Shown here: positions 32,087-40,590 of the stretch, in pieces
Position numbering within the stretch: the stretch's first letter is position 1
How the letters are laid out: the number at the start of each line of letters is the position of its first letter
From: CAWFNW01 sp963817405
Lineage (GTDB): Bacteria; Actinomycetota; Coriobacteriia; Anaerosomatales; Anaerosomataceae
Direction: 5' to 3'
Length of the DNA: 64,000 nt
Assembly: GCA_963817405.1 (NCBI GenBank)
Contig: CAWFNW010000003.1
Span: 1 to 64,000 of the forward strand
Position numbers and translations under genes: made by a program
Notes under the pieces: model-generated
Database searches by the model: none
Seen by the model: the letters and a program-made list of their open reading frames with translations, nothing else
What the model was told of the DNA's origin: nothing

Positions 32087-33606
32087 GGCTGAACGGGTTC
32101 GTCGATCCTCGCCAGTAAGCCAAGTCCCTCGCGCACGACTGAGCCAAGTGCCGCCGTACTGCCGAGGCAGCGGACCTTCCCCATCGTCGCTCGATTCGCG
32201 ATCAGCGTCTCGGTGACCTGCGCGTCGAGCAGCTTCGGCGCTGTGAGGAAGAGCACGGTGCCCAGCTTGCCGGCCATCGCCCCGCCCGCGAGCGCATCGG
32301 GGAAGCTCGCACCCGTGGCAACTGCGGCGTTCGTGACGGAAAGCCCCTGCGTGTCGCGCCCGTACATCGCCACCGCGTGTGCCGTGGCGTAACGGTTCGC
32401 TCCGGCGATGCGCCTCACGTGATCCACGCCGAGGAGCACCCCAAGTTCGTCTTCAACCGCGGTCGAGACCGCGCTCGCCGCGCCGAGAATCACGGCCTCG
32501 CGTGCGCCGACGGCGCGAATCGCCGCGACCGCTTCGGGCGAGAGCATGTCGGGCCGGGTCAGGATGATCGGCCGCTTGGCCGCGTAGCTGATCGGGGACG
32601 CGCCAAGCGCGTCCGGGAAGTTGGCGCCGGTTGCGATGAAGACGGTCGTGTCCGCGACGCCTCCGCCCGCGCGGGACCGGAGAGCGGCCTCTTCGGCCAG
32701 CATCTGCGCGGTGCTGTACCGGCTGTCGCCGCCGATACGCCGTACCTGGGAGCCGCTCACGGCCGAGCGAAGCGAACGCTCGACGTCTGCGGAGACCGCG
32801 GGCGTGCCGCCGACGATGATGATCTCGCGCGCACCGAGGCGCTTGATCTCCGTGATCAGCTCGCTCGGCGCCGCGTCTGCCCTCGTCAGGAGGACCGGGC
32901 AGGCGAGCGCTCCGGCGAGTGCCGACGCGCCGAGGGCGTCGGGCCAGTTCTCGCCCGACGCGACGATGACTGCCGCGCTCGAGCCATCGGCAAAGGCCGC
33001 CCGCGAGGCCGCGGCGGCGGTGCTGTAGCGGTTGGTGCCCTCGACCGGCGTGATGAGCCCGGTGTAGTCGAAGTTGCCGGTGATCCCGGGAAGGCGCATG
33101 GGCACGTACGACTGGTCGTTCCCCCAGTACGGGTAGGGTGTGACTCTGATGATCGTGCCGTCGGGAGTTGGCGTGCTGTTGCGCGAGGCCGAGGAGCTCA
33201 TCTCGTACGCGTAGTACTTCGTCCACTGAGGATCGGCCCAGCCGCCGAAGACCACGGCGTGGTTGTTGTACGAGATCAAGACGTCGCCGGGTTGCAGCGC
33301 GGCCTTGCTCGTGAGCTCGGAGACGTACTTGAACGTGCGCGTGGACTGACCGGGAACGCTGAGAGCCCACGCCATTGAAGCGAACCCCGAGCAGTCACGA
33401 CGCCAACCGGCCTTCGAGGAGGTGACGCTGTCTCCGGCAGCGTTCGCCCATCCGGTCTGGCTGTAGGGGATTGCCCGGGCGACCCAGACCTCCGCGCGCT
33501 CCATGACCTGGGCGCGAGAGAGTGCCGCGAACGCGGGGGAGGCCGGGACCAAAACGAGGAGACACGCAAGCACGTAGGTCAGCACGATGCGGGTCTTGCT
33601 ACGCAT
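32083..33606 (-). CDS. Cell-wall-binding repeat (CWB2) protein with NlpC/P60-like domain
   Basis: The 507-residue protein has a Sec signal (VLTYVLACLLVLVPASPAFA). An NlpC/P60-like cysteine-peptidase region follows (GWRRDCSGFASMAWAL, with HAVVFGGW about 50 residues later giving Cys and His). Three CWB2 repeats come last (NRYSTAAAASRAAFADGSSA; SRYSTAQMLAEEA; NRYATAHAVAMYG), each with an NFPDALG-type loop. CWB2 anchors proteins to anionic cell-wall polymers. It is probably a wall-attached amidase or endopeptidase. Confidence 0.85.
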   Translation of the reverse strand: MRSKTRIVLTYVLACLLVLVPASPAFAALSRAQVMERAEVWVARAIPYSQTGWANAAGDSVTSSKAGWRRDCSGFASMAWALSVPGQSTRTFKYVSELTSKAALQPGDVLISYNNHAVVFGGWADPQWTKYYAYEMSSSASRNSTPTPDGTIIRVTPYPYWGNDQSYVPMRLPGITGNFDYTGLITPVEGTNRYSTAAAASRAAFADGSSAAVIVASGENWPDALGASALAGALACPVLLTRADAAPSELITEIKRLGAREIIIVGGTPAVSADVERSLRSAVSGSQVRRIGGDSRYSTAQMLAEEAALRSRAGGGVADTTVFIATGANFPDALGASPISYAAKRPIILTRPDMLSPEAVAAIRAVGAREAVILGAASAVSTAVEDELGVLLGVDHVRRIAGANRYATAHAVAMYGRDTQGLSVTNAAVATGASFPDALAGGAMAGKLGTVLFLTAPKLLDAQVTETLIANRATMGKVRCLGSTAALGSVVREGLGLLARIDEPVQP

Positions 33607-33620
33607 TCGTCGCTCCAGTC

Positions 33621-33648
33621 AGAAACGGGTTGCCCATCACCCGTTTCT
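33621..33648 (-). terminator. Hairpin between DUF3221-like lipoprotein and CWB2 genes
   Basis: AGAAACGGGT and ACCCGTTTCT form a perfect 10-bp stem with an 8-base loop, 15 bp upstream of the CWB2 start on the minus strand. It may terminate the upstream lipoprotein transcript or attenuate CWB2. Confidence 0.5.
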
Positions 33649-33713
33649 ATCGGCAGCTGGGGACGAATGCTTCAGTCCTGCGGCCCGCCCAGCCCGTCCG
33701 AAACGAGATCGCG

Positions 33714-34094
33714 CTACTCGAGAACGACGAGCGTGTCGGCGTCTGCCTGGACGGGGTACGACTCCCGCACCGGACCGGTGATCCACACCTCTACGAGCAT
33801 TCCCCGCTTGAGGTCGCCGAAGCCGATGCGCTCGTAGGTGTCACCGACGCGCTTCATGAGCAGCGTATCGGCCGTGATCGCGAGCGATGCCTTGTCGAAG
33901 GCGAGGTGTTTCGGCGAGGTCTCCTCGACAAGCACGGCGCCAAAGCCGCCCTGACCCGGGGTGATCGAGGTGATTGCGCCGATGATCGACGGGACGCCCT
34001 TCGGCGGCGCGAGCTTCGTGCCGCACCCGATGGCACTCACGACGAACGTGGCGAGCAGGAGCGCGAGCACGATGCGGGTGGCGGTTGACTTCAT
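33714..34094 (-). CDS. DUF3221-like lipoprotein
   Basis: The 126-residue protein has a lipobox (LLLATFVVSAIGC) and then a beta-rich domain: PSIIGAITSITPG, GAVLVEE, ITADTLLMKR and LKRGMLVEVWITGPV. It resembles the YobA/DUF3221 family of small Gram-positive lipoproteins. The ATG at 34094 was chosen for the signal peptide; the longer upstream frame is antisense to the LOR/SDH gene. Role unknown. Confidence 0.72.
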   Translation of the reverse strand: MKSTATRIVLALLLATFVVSAIGCGTKLAPPKGVPSIIGAITSITPGQGGFGAVLVEETSPKHLAFDKASLAITADTLLMKRVGDTYERIGFGDLKRGMLVEVWITGPVRESYPVQADADTLVVLE

Positions 34095-34257
34095 GGAGGC
34101 CTCCTCGGTCCGGCAGCTGCCCCATCTTCTCATCAGACGTATCCCCCATGCGCGCAGTTTCGGTCCCTGGCGACGCACGGACTCTCTCGGTTGCTGCCGC
34201 CTTTGTTCAGTTGGTCGATAATGGGCGGACAGAGCCGCACCACGGAGAGGTGAGCGC

Positions 34258-35481
34258 ATGCCGCACCGCCCATACGAGGACGTCCGCGTCGAGGGGCACC
34301 TGATCGACTCGGGCATCATGTCGCAGATCATGGATACGATCGTCGCGTTCGACGGCGAGTTCGAGACGCTCCGTTTCGAGGTGGGTCGGACGAACACCGA
34401 CCCGTCCGTCGCGGAGCTGCGGCTGAAGGGCCGCGACGAGGAGCACCTGGACGAGCTTCTGGCGCAGGTGCAGCAGCTGGGTGTCGAGCCGATGAACCCC
34501 GAGGACGCCTCGCTCGCGCCGGCGCCCAAAGACGGCGTCTTTCCCGATGGCTTCTACTCGACCACCAACCTCGAGACGGCGGTTCGCGTCTCGGGCCGGT
34601 GGACCCCCGTGGCCGACCCCGAGATGGACCTGGGCATCCGCGTCGATCCGGACACCGGCGCGGCCGACAGCGTCCCGATGATCGAGGTCCGTGCCGGCGA
34701 TCGCTTCGTCGTCGGCCACGGCGGCATCCGCGTGCGGCCGGTGGAGCGCCCTCGTGACGTCCAGGCCTTCGAGTTCATGAACTCGGCGGTCTCCTCGGAG
34801 AAGCCGAAAGCACAGGTCGTGGCCGAGGTGGCGCGCATGCTGCGCGACGTGCGCGCCCGTGGGCTCGACGTCATCGCAGTCGTCGGTCCGGCGGTCGTCC
34901 ACACCGGCGCGGCACAGCATCTCGCTCGGCTCGTGCGCGCGGGCTACGTGAACGTCTTCTTCGGCGGCAACGCGGTGGCCACGCACGACATCGAGTCCGC
35001 GCTCTTCGGCACCTCGCTGGGTGTGTCGCTCGCCACCGGCATCCCCACGCTCGGCGGGCACGAGAACCACCTGCGCTCGATCAACACCGTTCGCGCGTGC
35101 GGCGGCATCCGCGAGGCGGTCGAGCAGGGCGTCCTCACCGAGGGGCTCATGCACACCCTCATCACGGCGGACGTTCCCTACGTGCTCGCCGGCTCGATCC
35201 GTGACGATGGCCCGCTGCCCGACGTCATCACCGACGTCGTCGAGGCGCAGCGTGCGATGCGACCCTACTGCCGCACGGCGGGCGCGTGCATCATGCTCTC
35301 GACCATGCTCCATGCCATCGCAACGGGCAACATGCTGCCCGCGAACGTGATGACGGTCTGCGTTGATATCAACCCCGCGGTCGTGACGAAGCTGGCCGAT
35401 AGGGGTAGTTTCCAGACGATCGGCATCGTGACGGACGTTGGGCTGTTCTTGGAACTGCTCGCCAACGAACTCGAGAGGTGA
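34258..35481 (+). CDS. TIGR00300/LOR-SDH family protein (archaeal-type ornithine cyclodeaminase-like)
   Basis: The 407-residue protein begins VEGHLIDSGIMSQIMDTIV, the LOR/SDH conserved-region signature (PF04455). A second half with Rossmann-like elements follows (VIAVVGPAVVHTGAAQHLAR; GYVNVFFGGNAVATHDIE; LGVSLATGIPTLGGHENHLR). Relatives act in arginine/ornithine breakdown: the methanogen enzyme is an ornithine cyclodeaminase, and cyanobacterial ArgZ/AgrE carry this domain. A role in ornithine-to-proline conversion is plausible but not proven. MsrB follows 6 bp downstream. Confidence 0.8.
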   Translation: MPHRPYEDVRVEGHLIDSGIMSQIMDTIVAFDGEFETLRFEVGRTNTDPSVAELRLKGRDEEHLDELLAQVQQLGVEPMNPEDASLAPAPKDGVFPDGFYSTTNLETAVRVSGRWTPVADPEMDLGIRVDPDTGAADSVPMIEVRAGDRFVVGHGGIRVRPVERPRDVQAFEFMNSAVSSEKPKAQVVAEVARMLRDVRARGLDVIAVVGPAVVHTGAAQHLARLVRAGYVNVFFGGNAVATHDIESALFGTSLGVSLATGIPTLGGHENHLRSINTVRACGGIREAVEQGVLTEGLMHTLITADVPYVLAGSIRDDGPLPDVITDVVEAQRAMRPYCRTAGACIMLSTMLHAIATGNMLPANVMTVCVDINPAVVTKLADRGSFQTIGIVTDVGLFLELLANELER

Positions 35482-35487
35482 TGCACC

Positions 35488-35901
35488 GTGACTGATCGCA
35501 TCGAGCGTACCGAGGAGGAGTGGCGGCGCATTTTGCGGCCCGAGGAGTATCACGTGCTTCGGGAGGCGGGCACCGAGCCGCCGTTCGTGGGCGAGTACGT
35601 CGACCTCGATGAGGAGGGTATCTACCGGTGCCGCGCGTGCGGGAACCAGCTCTTCGAGGCCGGGACGAAGTTCCACTCGGGCAGCGGCTGGCCAAGCTTC
35701 TGGAAACCGCTGACGCCTGACGCGGTCGTTGAGGTCACGGACACCAGCCACGGCACGACGAGGACAGAGATCCGCTGTGGCCGCTGCGGCTCGCACCTGG
35801 GGCACGTCTTCACCGACGGTCCGGACCCGACGGGACTCCGCTACTGCATGAACTCGCTCGCGCTCAGCTTTGATGAAGGCGCGACGCCGGACGAGGAGTA
35901 G
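35488..35901 (+). CDS. msrB: Peptide-methionine (R)-S-oxide reductase
   Basis: MsrB repairs methionine-R-sulfoxide in proteins. The 137-residue protein has the zinc set C48/C51 and C97/C100, the substrate block FHSGSGWPSFW, the HLGHVF motif and catalytic C120 in RYCMNSLAL. It uses Cys rather than selenocysteine. GTG start. No msrA partner is nearby. It is cotranscribed with the LOR/SDH gene. Confidence 0.95.
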   Translation: MTDRIERTEEEWRRILRPEEYHVLREAGTEPPFVGEYVDLDEEGIYRCRACGNQLFEAGTKFHSGSGWPSFWKPLTPDAVVEVTDTSHGTTRTEIRCGRCGSHLGHVFTDGPDPTGLRYCMNSLALSFDEGATPDEE

Positions 35902-35917
35902 CCTCGCAGACCGCCCG

Positions 35918-36844
35918 TCACGGGCGTGTGCTTGAGATGATGCTCGTGACCTCCTCGGCGACGGTCTCAAGCGCCGCAAGCGCCGCCCCGATCGCGGGAC
36001 GCTGTGCGCTGCCGCTCCGTATCGCGACCAGCACGTAGCGCTGGACCGTGACGTCGGTCGGCGAGCGGTACACGACGCCGGGATACGCCGCGAAGAGCGC
36101 CAGCGGCGGCACGAGAGCCACCCCCAACCCGGCCTCGACCGACGCCAGGATCACCTGGTAGTCGTTGCTGTGCAGGTCGAGGCGCGGCTCGAATCCGGCC
36201 TCGTTGGCCACCCGTTCCATGACCTCGTGGAACGGTGAGCCGTCCCTGCCGACCAGCCACCGGTCGTGGGCAAGGTCCGCCATCCCCACGGGTCCCGCCG
36301 CACGGGGGTGGCTCGTTGAAAGGGCGAGGTACATCGGCTCGGCCAGAAGCATCCGGCGCTCGATGCCGGGATCGCTGTGCTCGGGAAGCCGGTCGAACCC
36401 GTAGGTGAGGACGACGTCGAGCTCCCCGGTCTTGAGCATCGGGAGGCTCTCTTCGGGCTCAAGGTCGACCATCGAGAACGCAAGGTTGGGGTAGCGGCGC
36501 TGCAAGAGCGCAAGCGCCGGCACGAGGAGGGCGCGCGCGGCGGTGGGGAAGGCGCACATGCGGAGCCGTCCCGCAACGTCCCCCGAGATGGCGGCGAGGT
36601 CAGCCTCAGCCTCCTCGAGATCGGCGAGCACGCGCTCGGTGTGCGCCACGAGCCGCTCGCCCGCGAACGTCAGCCGCACGCTCCTGCCGGCGCGCTCCAG
36701 AAGCGGGGTTCCGGCCTCGCGCTCAAGCACGGCGAGCTGCTGGGAGACGGCAGACGGCGTGAGGTAGAGCGCCTCCGCGGCAGCGGCGATGCTGCCGCGT
36801 GACGCGACCTCGCGGAGCAACCGCATGCGGTGGACGTTGAGCAT
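35918..36844 (-). CDS. LysR-family transcriptional regulator
   Basis: The 308-residue protein has an N-terminal wHTH (ASRGSIAAAAEALYLTPSAV, SQQLAVLEREAGTPLLER) and a periplasmic-binding-like effector domain (RLRMCAFPTAARALLVPALA onward). LysR regulators usually control a divergent neighbour; here that is the 36-residue membrane peptide gene and then mscL. The ATG directly abuts a TAAGC-ATA-GCTTA palindrome without room for a ribosome site. Either translation is leaderless or the start is the ATG at 36826. Confidence 0.88.
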   Translation of the reverse strand: MLNVHRMRLLREVASRGSIAAAAEALYLTPSAVSQQLAVLEREAGTPLLERAGRSVRLTFAGERLVAHTERVLADLEEAEADLAAISGDVAGRLRMCAFPTAARALLVPALALLQRRYPNLAFSMVDLEPEESLPMLKTGELDVVLTYGFDRLPEHSDPGIERRMLLAEPMYLALSTSHPRAAGPVGMADLAHDRWLVGRDGSPFHEVMERVANEAGFEPRLDLHSNDYQVILASVEAGLGVALVPPLALFAAYPGVVYRSPTDVTVQRYVLVAIRSGSAQRPAIGAALAALETVAEEVTSIISSTRP

Positions 36845-36857
36845 TAAGCATAGCTTA
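36845..36857. promoter_or_regulatory. Palindrome TAAGCATAGCTTA abutting the LysR start
   Basis: A perfect 5-bp inverted repeat around ATA, in an AT-rich stretch (ACGATATACACAAG). It is the candidate LysR autoregulatory site. Confidence 0.5.
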
Positions 36858-36946
36858 CGATATACACAAGTAACCGTGAATGGATTTGACGCTTCTGGGG
36901 GCCGATACTAGCCATACAAGCACTGTCGAGCTCTGAGGAGCATGCC

Positions 36947-37057
36947 ATGAAACTCCAGGACAGCTTCAGCGAAGGTCTCATCTATCCGGGTCGCGCACTC
37001 GTGCTCGTCGTGGCGATGTATGCGCTCCTGACCCTGCTCTCCTCCATCCAGGTCTAG
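36947..37057 (+). CDS. Small single-span membrane protein (36 residues)
   Basis: A short frame with a strong GAGGAG site six bases before its ATG encodes MKLQDSFSEGLIYPGR, then a hydrophobic helix ALVLVVAMYALLTLLSSI and a two-residue tail. The amphipathic start plus one membrane span suggests a small membrane peptide with the N-terminus inside. It is divergent from LysR and is followed by a strong terminator, so it is probably a real stand-alone transcript. A TTGACG at 36886 may be its -35, though no good -10 is clear. No family is recognised. Confidence 0.65.
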   Translation: MKLQDSFSEGLIYPGRALVLVVAMYALLTLLSSIQV

Positions 37058-37142
37058 CGACCCGGACTCCGGACGCTCCCCCCAGCGCCCGGGCGCACCT
37101 CCGCTTCGGTCTCCGCCTGAGAACGGACCGAGCGGCCCTGTC

Positions 37143-37173
37143 GAAAGCCCGGCCACCCCCTGGCCGGGCTTTC
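37143..37173 (+). terminator. Rho-independent terminator after the small membrane gene
   Basis: GAAAGCCCGGCCA and TGGCCGGGCTTTC form a perfect 13-bp stem around CCCCC, followed by the T-containing stretch GCGCGTTT. Confidence 0.85.
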
Positions 37174-37275
37174 GCGCGTTTGCACACGAGTGCAGACGCC
37201 GGGACTGCAGAGCGTTACCATCTGGGTAAGGGAGCGCCAGCTCAGACTCCCACTGGTTGGCAGAGAGGGGTAACC

Positions 37276-37701
37276 ATGTTCAAGGAGTTCAAGGAGTTCA
37301 TCGCGAAGGGCAACGCCATCGATCTGGCTGTTGGTGTTGTCATCGGCGCGGCGTTCGGCGCCATCGTCACGTCGCTCGTCAAGGATGTCATCATGCCGGT
37401 GGTCGGCTTGGCGCTTGGCGGCGTCGACTTCGCCAACAAGTTCATCGTCCTCAAGGGCGGCGGCACGTTCCCCACCCTCGCAGCGGCGCAGGAAGCCGGC
37501 GTTCCCACGCTCAACTACGGCGTCTTCATCAACGCGATCGTGGCGTTCATCATCATCGCGTTCGTGATCTTCCTGGTCGTCAAGGGCGTCAACAAGCTGC
37601 GCCCGCCGGCACCGGAGCCCGTCACCAAGGACTGCCCGCACTGCCTGACGGCCGTGCCCGTGGCTGCCACCCGCTGCCCGGCCTGCACGTCCGATCTCTA
37701 G
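37276..37701 (+). CDS. mscL: Large-conductance mechanosensitive channel
   Basis: MscL opens under membrane tension to release solutes during osmotic downshock. The 141-residue protein has MFKEFKEFIAKGNAIDLAVG, then VVIGAAFGAIVTSLVKDVIM (TM1) and INAIVAFIIIAFVIFLVV (TM2). The usual C-terminal helical bundle is replaced by a zinc-ribbon-like pair, C120/C123 and C134/C137 (CPHC..CPAC), a variant known in some MscL proteins. It is preceded by AGAGGGG and flanked by terminators, so it is monocistronic. Confidence 0.93.
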   Translation: MFKEFKEFIAKGNAIDLAVGVVIGAAFGAIVTSLVKDVIMPVVGLALGGVDFANKFIVLKGGGTFPTLAAAQEAGVPTLNYGVFINAIVAFIIIAFVIFLVVKGVNKLRPPAPEPVTKDCPHCLTAVPVAATRCPACTSDL

Positions 37702-37713
37702 GACTCGCACCGC

Positions 37714-37753
37714 GAAGCCCCGTGTCTGCCGATAGCGGCGGGTGCGGGGCTTC
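37714..37753 (+). terminator. Terminator after mscL
   Basis: GAAGCCCCG and CGGGGCTTC form the outer stem; an inner GCCG-ATA-GCGGC pairs within the loop. TCTCGC follows, so the T-run is weak. Confidence 0.7.
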
Positions 37754-37804
37754 TCGCATGCTCGGGTACACTAAACGGGTAGCTGCACGCGCGAAGGAGT
37801 CCGC

Positions 37805-38404
37805 ATGAAGAAGCGCCTCGGTCCGTCCGAACGGCTCTATCCGATGCCCTGCCCGCTCGTGCTCGGCGGCACGCTCGCCGACGCCGATGCGCTTGCCTGC
37901 GCGTGGGTCGCCATCGGCGGTTCAACGCCTCCCACGGTGATGATGGCGCTCCGCCGTACGCGGCGTACGCTGGAGCTCATCCGAGCGACGGGGGAGTTCA
38001 CGGTGAACACGCCGCGCGCGGACCAGGCCGCGGTCGTCGACTACTTCGGGACCACCAGCGGCCGCGCGCACGACAAGTTCGCCGAGTGCGGTTGGACGCT
38101 CCAGGCTTCCTCGATCGTCTCCGCGCCGATCATCGCCGAGTGCCCCTACAACCTCGAGTGCCGCGTCACGACCGAGGTGGAAGTGGGCGAGTACGTCATC
38201 GTCATCGCCGAGATCCTCGAGGCGCACGCCGAGGAGTCGATACTCGATGACACTGGGGCCAACGTGGACGTCGCCCTCCTGGACCCACTCATCTACATCC
38301 CGGGTACCCGCGAGTACCGGCGCATCGGCGAGAAGGTCGCGGACGCGTACAGCGTGGGAAAGACGATGCCCCGTGCCGGGGCTCGCGAGGGCGACGACGC
38401 GTAG
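37805..38404 (+). CDS. Flavin reductase family protein
   Basis: The 199-residue FMN-binding split barrel has PMPCPLVLGGT near the N-terminus, GSTPPTVMMALRRTRRTLEL, FTVNTPRADQAAVVDYFGTT and ECPYNLECRVTTEVEVG. This family reduces or uses FMN (flavoredoxin-like in anaerobes). AAGGAG precedes the ATG. The next gene starts 2 bp downstream with a GTG, followed by rsgA, so they form one transcription run. Confidence 0.85.
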   Translation: MKKRLGPSERLYPMPCPLVLGGTLADADALACAWVAIGGSTPPTVMMALRRTRRTLELIRATGEFTVNTPRADQAAVVDYFGTTSGRAHDKFAECGWTLQASSIVSAPIIAECPYNLECRVTTEVEVGEYVIVIAEILEAHAEESILDDTGANVDVALLDPLIYIPGTREYRRIGEKVADAYSVGKTMPRAGAREGDDA

Positions 38405-38405
38405 C

Positions 38406-38810
38406 GTGTACGAGTCCGACTACATCCTGCGCATCATCGCGCAGCTGGGCGGCCTGCTGAGGCGGGCCATCGCGGAGCTCCGTAACGATCCTGCCGAGGC
38501 GCTCCGGCTTGCCGAGGAGGCGGTTCGGACGTCGTCGGACGCGGGACTGGCGCTCATCGATGCGTTGAGCGCCGAGGGGTTGGTCGCCTACGTGAGCGCC
38601 GGCGGCGACGTCGACGTGGCGCGCGCTGTCGTGCTGTCGCGCGCGCTGCAGGCGCGAGCCGACGCGCTGGAGGCGGGCGGAGGCGCGGCGCGGGCCGCGG
38701 AGCAGCGCGCGAAAGCGGATGCTCTGCTGGCTGCCGCGCGAGCGGCCCATCCCGACCTCACTGAGTCGGTCGAGCACGAGCTCGACCGCGAGGTGGCGCT
38801 CGATGACTGA
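38406..38810 (+). CDS. Small helical protein, function unknown
   Basis: The 134-residue protein starts with GTG just after the flavin reductase stop and reads VYESDYILRIIAQLGGLLRR. A helical, Ala/Leu/Arg-rich body with a TPR-like look follows (EALRLAEEAVRTSSDAG; AVVLSRALQARADALEAGG). The YE-x-DYILR opening is shared by small DUF6483-type proteins, but I am not sure of the family. It overlaps rsgA by ATGACTGA. Confidence 0.6.
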   Translation: MYESDYILRIIAQLGGLLRRAIAELRNDPAEALRLAEEAVRTSSDAGLALIDALSAEGLVAYVSAGGDVDVARAVVLSRALQARADALEAGGGAARAAEQRAKADALLAAARAAHPDLTESVEHELDREVALDD

Positions 38811-39912
38811 CACCTCCGCGCCGCTCGGTGGACCGGAGCCGACGCTCGAGGCGTTCGGCTACTCGGACCGCTGGCGGGCGCTGTTCGCCGACGTCGCCGG
38901 GGAGGGACATGTCCCCGGCCGCGTGGTCCGCGCGGACCGCGGATACGCCTTCGTCGCCACCGGCCAGGGCACGGTGCGCGCGGAGGCATCGGCGCGCATG
39001 CGCAACGCCGCGCGCGGTCCGGACGACTTCCCTGCCACCGGTGACTGGGTGGCTCTCGATCCCGCGCCGGAGCACGACATCCCGGTCATCGAGGCGGTGC
39101 TGCCGCGCGCCTCGGCGTTCATGCGCGGCGACCCGGGCAAGACCGCGGCGGTGCAGGTGCTTGCGGCGAACGTCGACACGGTCTTCATCGTCCACCCGAT
39201 CGCCGAGGCTCCCAATCTGCGGCGCATCGAGCGCGAACTCTCGCTCGCCTGGGAGAGCGGCGCGGTACCGGTCGTCGTGCTGAGCAAGGCGGACCTCTCG
39301 TCTGATGTCGACGCCGCGCGCACAGCCGTCGAGGAGATCGCGTTCGGCGTCGATGTGCGCGTCGAGAGCGCGATCACGGGCGACGGCGTCGAGGCGTTGC
39401 GCGAGTACGGAGCGGGCGGGCGCACCGTCGCGCTCATCGGCCCCTCGGGCGTCGGCAAGTCGAAGCTCATCAACGCACTTGTGGGGACCGACGTGCAGGC
39501 CACACAAGAGGTGCGCGTCTCGGATGGCAAGGGCCGGCACACGACGGTCGCCCGCGAGCTGATCTTGCTGCCGGGCGGCGGCATCCTCGTCGACACGCCG
39601 GGCATGCGCGCCATCGCACTCACCGATTCCGAAGAGGGAATCGCGGCGGCATTCCCTGAGATACAAGGCTTCGCCGAGCGCTGCCGCTTCAGCGACTGTA
39701 CGCACACGGCCGAGCCCGGCTGCGGCGTGCTCGCAGCCCTCGAGAGCGGCGAGCTCGCGCCGGAGCGGCTGGAGAGTTACCGGAAGCTCTTGGCCGAGGC
39801 GCGGGCTGCGGCGATCCGCTCGGATGCCCGACTCGCATCGCTTGAGAAGCGCCGGTGGGCGTCGCTCAACAAGTCGCTGAAGGAGCACCACAAGTACGGT
39901 GGGCAGCTCTGA
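38803..39912 (+). CDS. rsgA: Ribosome small-subunit GTPase RsgA
   Basis: RsgA is a circularly permuted GTPase that checks late 30S maturation. In the 369-residue protein the order is an OB-fold (GRVVRADRGYAFVATGQG), G4 VVLSKADL, G1 GPSGVGKSK, G2/T-region GRHTT and G3 VDTPGMR. A zinc knuckle then follows with CRFSDCTH and a distal Cys (EPGC). ATG 38803 overlaps the preceding gene. The next gene overlaps its stop by one base. Confidence 0.95.
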   Translation: MTDTSAPLGGPEPTLEAFGYSDRWRALFADVAGEGHVPGRVVRADRGYAFVATGQGTVRAEASARMRNAARGPDDFPATGDWVALDPAPEHDIPVIEAVLPRASAFMRGDPGKTAAVQVLAANVDTVFIVHPIAEAPNLRRIERELSLAWESGAVPVVVLSKADLSSDVDAARTAVEEIAFGVDVRVESAITGDGVEALREYGAGGRTVALIGPSGVGKSKLINALVGTDVQATQEVRVSDGKGRHTTVARELILLPGGGILVDTPGMRAIALTDSEEGIAAAFPEIQGFAERCRFSDCTHTAEPGCGVLAALESGELAPERLESYRKLLAEARAAAIRSDARLASLEKRRWASLNKSLKEHHKYGGQL

Positions 39913-40448
39913 TGCGGTACGTGGCGCTGCTTCGTGCCGTCAACGTTGGCGGCAACAACAAAGTGACCATGCCGGACCTCAAGGACGCCTTCGAGGCCGC
40001 CGGTATGACCGCCGTGAGAACCTACATCAACTCAGGCAACGTCATCTTCGCCTCGGAAGCCACGGACCGTGCGGGGCTGGCTACCACTCTCCGCGACGCC
40101 ATCCGCCGACGCGCCGGATTCGATGTCGATCTCATGCTGCGCGACGTAGAGGAGCTGCGGGCCATCGTCGGCGCGCTGCCCGACCACTGGCGCAACGACA
40201 GCTCCATGAGGTGCGATGTGGTGTTCTTGCGCGACGGCATGGACGCCGCTGTCGTGCTCGAGGAGCTGCAACCCCGGCCGGGCATCGAGGACGCGCTGTC
40301 GCTACCGGGAGCGATCGTCTGGCGCGTGGATCGCAAGAATGCCACTCGGAGCCGGCTCACGAGGATTGTCGGGACGCCGCTGTACAAGCAGGTGACCGTG
40401 CGCAACTGCAACACCGCTCGCAAGCTTCTCGAACTCATCGAGGGATGA
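39912..40448 (+). CDS. DUF1697 family protein
   Basis: The 178-residue protein matches DUF1697: MRYVALLRAVNVGGNNKVTM, PDLKDAFEAAGMTAVRTYIN, SGNVIFAS and, at the end, TVRNCNTARKLLEL. The family is common and uncharacterised. The ATG overlaps the rsgA stop (TGATG), so translation is probably coupled. Confidence 0.9.
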   Translation: MRYVALLRAVNVGGNNKVTMPDLKDAFEAAGMTAVRTYINSGNVIFASEATDRAGLATTLRDAIRRRAGFDVDLMLRDVEELRAIVGALPDHWRNDSSMRCDVVFLRDGMDAAVVLEELQPRPGIEDALSLPGAIVWRVDRKNATRSRLTRIVGTPLYKQVTVRNCNTARKLLELIEG

Positions 40449-40485
40449 TTCGGATCGCTCCGCCGGCCTGGCGCCCCGATCGTGC

Positions 40486-40552
40486 CCCTCTGGAAAGTTA
40501 TCATATGTGATAAGTCTTCAGAGGGTTCACACTACCCACCCCCCACTGCGCC
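40486..40552 (+). repeat. Dispersed palindromic element, copy 7
   Basis: CCCTCTGGAAAGTTATCA and TGATAAGTCTTCAGAGGG give a 40-bp palindrome (40486-40525) with full outer arms. The tail TTCACACTACCCACCCCCC follows on the right, then irregular GCCCAGCCC-type repeats. It lies between the convergent DUF1697 and radical SAM genes. Confidence 0.88.
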
Positions 40553-40590
40553 CAGCCCGCGCCGAACCCAGCCCAGCCCCGCACCCAGCC

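Noticed and set aside
33607..33713. Riboswitch before the CWB2 gene
   Set aside because: A hairpin is present, but the conserved cores of c-di-GMP or c-di-AMP riboswitches were not found.
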